Origin: Mesosutterella faecium
GTDB lineage: Bacteria > Pseudomonadota > Gammaproteobacteria > Burkholderiales > Burkholderiaceae_F
Direction of reading: 5' to 3'
Length of the DNA: 64,000 nt
Assembly (NCBI RefSeq): GCF_022809315.2
Contig: NZ_JAKZJU020000001.1
Coordinates: 1,178,001 to 1,242,000 of the forward strand
The position numbers and the translations under genes were made by a program. Below the pieces are notes generated by a model that was given only the letters and a program-made list of their open reading frames with translations, ran no database searches and had not been told where the DNA came from. Each line of letters begins with the position of its first letter. Positions within the stretch are counted from its first letter, which is position 1. Below are positions 61,497 through 64,000 of the stretch, piece by piece.

Positions 61497-62573
61497 ATGA
61501 CAAAGAAAATTGCAGTGCTCCCGGGCGACGGGATCGGTCCCGAAATCATGGATCAGGCCGTCAAGGTCCTCAAGGCCCTGGGCGAGAACTTCGAATACGA
61601 GTACGCCGACGTGGGCGGCGTCGCCTACGCCCGCCACGGGCACCCGCTGCCCGAGCAGACGCTCGCGCTCGCGAAGTCGGCCGACGCCGTGCTCTTTGGC
61701 GCCGTGGGCGACTTCAAGTACGACACGCTCGAGCGCAGCCTCCGCCCCGAGCAGGCGATTCTGGGACTGCGCAAGAACCTCAACCTCTTTGCGAACCTGA
61801 GGCCCGCGGTGTGTTATCCGGAGCTCGTGTCCGCCTCCACGCTCAAGCCCGAGGTGGTGAGCGGGCTCGATCTCGTGATCGTGCGCGAGCTCACGGGCGA
61901 CGTCTACTTCGGGCAGCCCCGCGGCCGCCGGCTTTCTCCCGACGGAGCCTTCAAGGGCGCGGAAGAGGGCTTTGACACCATGCGCTACAGCCGCCCGGAG
62001 ATCGAGCGCATCGCTCACGTGGGCTTCAGGACGGCCATGCAGAGGAAAAAGCATGTGACCTGCGTCGACAAGAGCAATGTGCTTGAAACCTCGCAGCTCT
62101 GGCGCGAGGTAGTGACCGAAGTCTCGAAGTCCTACCCCGAGGTGAAGCTCGACTACCTCTACGTCGACAACGCCGCGATGCAGCTCGTGCGCGCGCCCAC
62201 CACGCTCGACGTGGTGCTCACCGGCAACCTCTTCGGCGACATCCTGTCCGACGAGGCCGCGATGCTCACCGGCTCGATCGGGATGCTCGCCTCGGCCTCG
62301 CTCAACGAAAAGGGCACCGGACTTTTCGAGCCCTCGCACGGCTCGGCCCCCGACATCGCGGGCAAGAACATCGCCAACCCGATCGCGACCGTCGAGTCCG
62401 CGGCGATGATGCTGCGCTACGCCTTCCATATGGACGAGCAGGCCGACCGCGTTGAAAACGCGATCAAATCCGTGCTCGCCGCCGGAATCCGCACCGGGGA
62501 CATCTGGAGCGAGGGCTGCCGCAGGGTGAGCTGCTCGGAGATGGGCGACGCGATCCGCGACGCCCTGCGCTGA
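61497..62573 (+). CDS. leuB: 3-isopropylmalate dehydrogenase
   Basis: The 358-residue enzyme oxidises and decarboxylates 3-isopropylmalate with NAD+. It begins [26 protein letters not shown], has [56 protein letters not shown] (metal and substrate Asp/Tyr) and [22 protein letters not shown] (nucleotide site). The frame opens at 61374, overlapping leuD, but only ATG 61497 gives the family N terminus. Length matches (363). It ends the leuCDB group. Confidence 0.96.
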   Translation: MTKKIAVLPGDGIGPEIMDQAVKVLKALGENFEYEYADVGGVAYARHGHPLPEQTLALAKSADAVLFGAVGDFKYDTLERSLRPEQAILGLRKNLNLFANLRPAVCYPELVSASTLKPEVVSGLDLVIVRELTGDVYFGQPRGRRLSPDGAFKGAEEGFDTMRYSRPEIERIAHVGFRTAMQRKKHVTCVDKSNVLETSQLWREVVTEVSKSYPEVKLDYLYVDNAAMQLVRAPTTLDVVLTGNLFGDILSDEAAMLTGSIGMLASASLNEKGTGLFEPSHGSAPDIAGKNIANPIATVESAAMMLRYAFHMDEQADRVENAIKSVLAAGIRTGDIWSEGCRRVSCSEMGDAIRDALR

Positions 62574-62616
62574 AGACAAGCCGGGGGCAGCCCCGGCAGG
62601 CCGGCATCCTGAAGAG

Positions 62617-62652
62617 CGCCCGAAGCAGTAATTCTGCTTCGGGCGTATTCTT
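62617..62652 (+). terminator. Terminator after leuB
   Basis: CGCCCGAAGCAG/CTGCTTCGGGCG (62617-62628 with 62634-62645) is a 12-bp perfect stem with a 5-base loop, followed by TATTCTT, a weak T tract. Confidence 0.65.
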
Positions 62653-62660
62653 AATACTCA

Positions 62661-62700
62661 GCGGCGGCCGGACAGGCGTCACGCGCGGACCGGCCGCCGC
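62661..62700 (+). promoter_or_regulatory. Long GC-rich hairpin upstream of asd
   Basis: GCGGCGGCCGG/CCGGCCGCCGC (62661-62671 with 62690-62700) is an 11-bp perfect stem with an 18-base loop, followed by TTTGG. It lies 87 bases before the asd start and may be a second terminator for leuB or a leader element of asd. Confidence 0.4.
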
Positions 62701-62787
62701 TTTGGCGCACAATAAACGAAAGAGAGCCGCGGCGGGCAGCGCCCTTTTCTTTTTTCCGCGGCCTCACGAAAAGAGGGGGAAACAGCC

Positions 62788-63921
62788 ATGATTCTCGGTA
62801 TGGTGGGCTGGCGCGGCATGGTGGGCTCGGTGCTCACGAGCCGCATGCAGCAGGAAAACGACTTCGCGCTGGCCGACAAGGTGCTTTTCTATTCCACTTC
62901 CAACCCGGGCGGCGCGGCTCCGGCGCTGCCGAACGGCGAGCCGCGTCTTCTTGACGCGAACAGCCTGGAGGACCTCGCGCGCTGCGACGCGATCATCACC
63001 TGCCAGGGCGGCGACTATACGAAGGCCATTCATCCGAAGCTGCGCGAAGCGGGCTGGAAGGGCTACTGGATCGACGCCGCGAGCGCCCTGCGGATGGACG
63101 ACAACGCGGTGATCATTCTCGATCCGGTGAACGACGCGGTGATCCGCCGCGCGCTCTCCGAAGGCGGTCTCGACTACATCGGCGGAAACTGCACGGTCTC
63201 GCTCATGCTGATGGCGATGGACGGGCTCATCCGCGAGGATCTGGTCGAGTGGGTGAGCTCCATGACCTACCAGGCGGCCTCGGGCGCGGGCGCGAAGAAC
63301 ATGCGCGAGCTGCTGCTGCAGATGGGGGCGCTCTACGGCTCCGTGAAGGACCTGCTCGCCGACCCGAAGTCTTCCATCCTTGAAATCGACCGCCGCGTGA
63401 GCGCCGAGTTCCGCAGCCCGGACTTCCCGAAGGAGGCTTTCGGCGAGCCGCTGGCCGGTTCGGTGCTGCCCTGGATCGACAAGGAGCTTCCCAACGGCAT
63501 GTCGCGCGAGGAATGGAAGGGCGGAGCCGAGGCGAACAAGATTCTCGGCCGCCCCTACCAGCCCGCGCCCGGCTCCATCATCGTCGAGGGGCTGTGCGTG
63601 AGGATCAGCTCGATGCGCTGCCACAGCCAGGCCCTCACCGTGAAGCTGAAGAAGGATCTTCCGGTGGAGGAGATCGAGGCGAAGCTCGCGGCGGCCAACC
63701 CCTGGGTGAAGGTGATCCCGAACCACAAGGAGGTGTCGCTCAAGGAGCTCTCGCCTGCGTACGTGGCGGGCACGCTTTCGGTGCCGATCGGGCGCATCAG
63801 GAAGCTCGCCATGGGGCCGGAGTACATTTCCGCCTTCACGGTGGGCGACCAGCTGCTTTGGGGCGCGGCCGAGCCGCTGCGCCGCATGTGGCGGATCCTC
63901 TGCGGCTTTAAGAAGGCTTAA
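62788..63921 (+). CDS. asd: Aspartate-semialdehyde dehydrogenase
   Basis: The 377-residue enzyme reduces aspartyl phosphate, made by LysC, to aspartate semialdehyde for lysine, diaminopimelate, threonine and methionine. The NADP-binding start [13 protein letters not shown], the catalytic Cys in [27 protein letters not shown] and [16 protein letters not shown] identify the E. coli-type Asd (367 residues). GGGGGAA-like ribosome site lies 7 bases before ATG 62788. The 79 bases after its stop, to the end of the window, show no gene. Confidence 0.96.
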   Translation: MILGMVGWRGMVGSVLTSRMQQENDFALADKVLFYSTSNPGGAAPALPNGEPRLLDANSLEDLARCDAIITCQGGDYTKAIHPKLREAGWKGYWIDAASALRMDDNAVIILDPVNDAVIRRALSEGGLDYIGGNCTVSLMLMAMDGLIREDLVEWVSSMTYQAASGAGAKNMRELLLQMGALYGSVKDLLADPKSSILEIDRRVSAEFRSPDFPKEAFGEPLAGSVLPWIDKELPNGMSREEWKGGAEANKILGRPYQPAPGSIIVEGLCVRISSMRCHSQALTVKLKKDLPVEEIEAKLAAANPWVKVIPNHKEVSLKELSPAYVAGTLSVPIGRIRKLAMGPEYISAFTVGDQLLWGAAEPLRRMWRILCGFKKA

Positions 63922-64000
63922 GGCCGTCCGGGGGAAAAGTTCTTCCCGGCGGGATTTCCGCGCGGCTCGAGGGGCGGGCGAAAGGCTTTCGACGGCTTTC

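Overview
The window is 64 kb of a high-GC (roughly 65-70% in most genes) bacterial chromosome. Gene order points to Burkholderiales: cysS-accA-tilS-lysC-tRNA-Ser, xseB-ispA-dxs, rpsT divergent from murJ, thrB next to a BPSS1780-type membrane protein and DUF2782-polA, and leuC-leuD-leuB-asd. Anaerobic genes set inside this frame ([FeFe] hydrogenase, periplasmic nitrate reductase, octaheme nitrite reductase, Dcu carrier, FNR-type boxes) suggest a Sutterellaceae-like gut betaproteobacterium. That placement is inference from content and synteny; no search was run.

Layout. 1-892: end of a polar amino-acid ABC transporter. 1179-4993: a translationally coupled pair, a NuoF-fragment/GltD-like flavoprotein and a modular [FeFe] hydrogenase. 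5058-9691: arsB, a FemABX-type transferase, an AbgA-like amidohydrolase and a small acidic protein. 9834-18205: SIMPL protein, mutS, suhB, trmJ, cysE (with an IscR-like box but no isc genes), nfsA-like, lpxH, ppiB. 18315-25163: TPR protein, cysS, accA, tilS, lysC, tRNA-Ser(UGA). 25281-29496: a lower-GC lysR / dcuB-like / argH-like module next to the tRNA, with an FNR-like box upstream. 29825-39383: phosphoribosyltransferase, rnfH, smpB, an unknown 421-aa protein, dinB, thrB group, polA. 39671-45962: octaheme nitrite reductase, ccmI, napD, napA, napB. 46162-64000: META-domain protein, two EamA transporters, isoprenoid/DOXP genes, murB, hemolysin III family, metallophosphoesterase, rpsT, murJ, aroC, leuCDB, asd.

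How it fits together. The accessory genes describe an anaerobic energy metabolism. Hydrogen is exchanged with pyridine nucleotide and/or ferredoxin through HydA and its flavoprotein. Nitrate goes to nitrite (NapA) and on to ammonium (octaheme enzyme). Fumarate from an ArgH-family lyase could feed a Dcu fumarate/succinate exchanger. The respiratory cluster is minimal: no napC, napGH, napF or nrfH is present, so the quinol-to-periplasm electron donor must lie elsewhere. Points most worth following are the hydrogenase/flavoprotein pair, the octaheme reductase with a Tyr-x-Cys active-site signature, the donor-less nap set with a strongly structured napA leader, a DNA polymerase I that has lost its proofreading aspartates, the IscR-like box left without isc genes, and a perfect FNR box near an orphan terminator.
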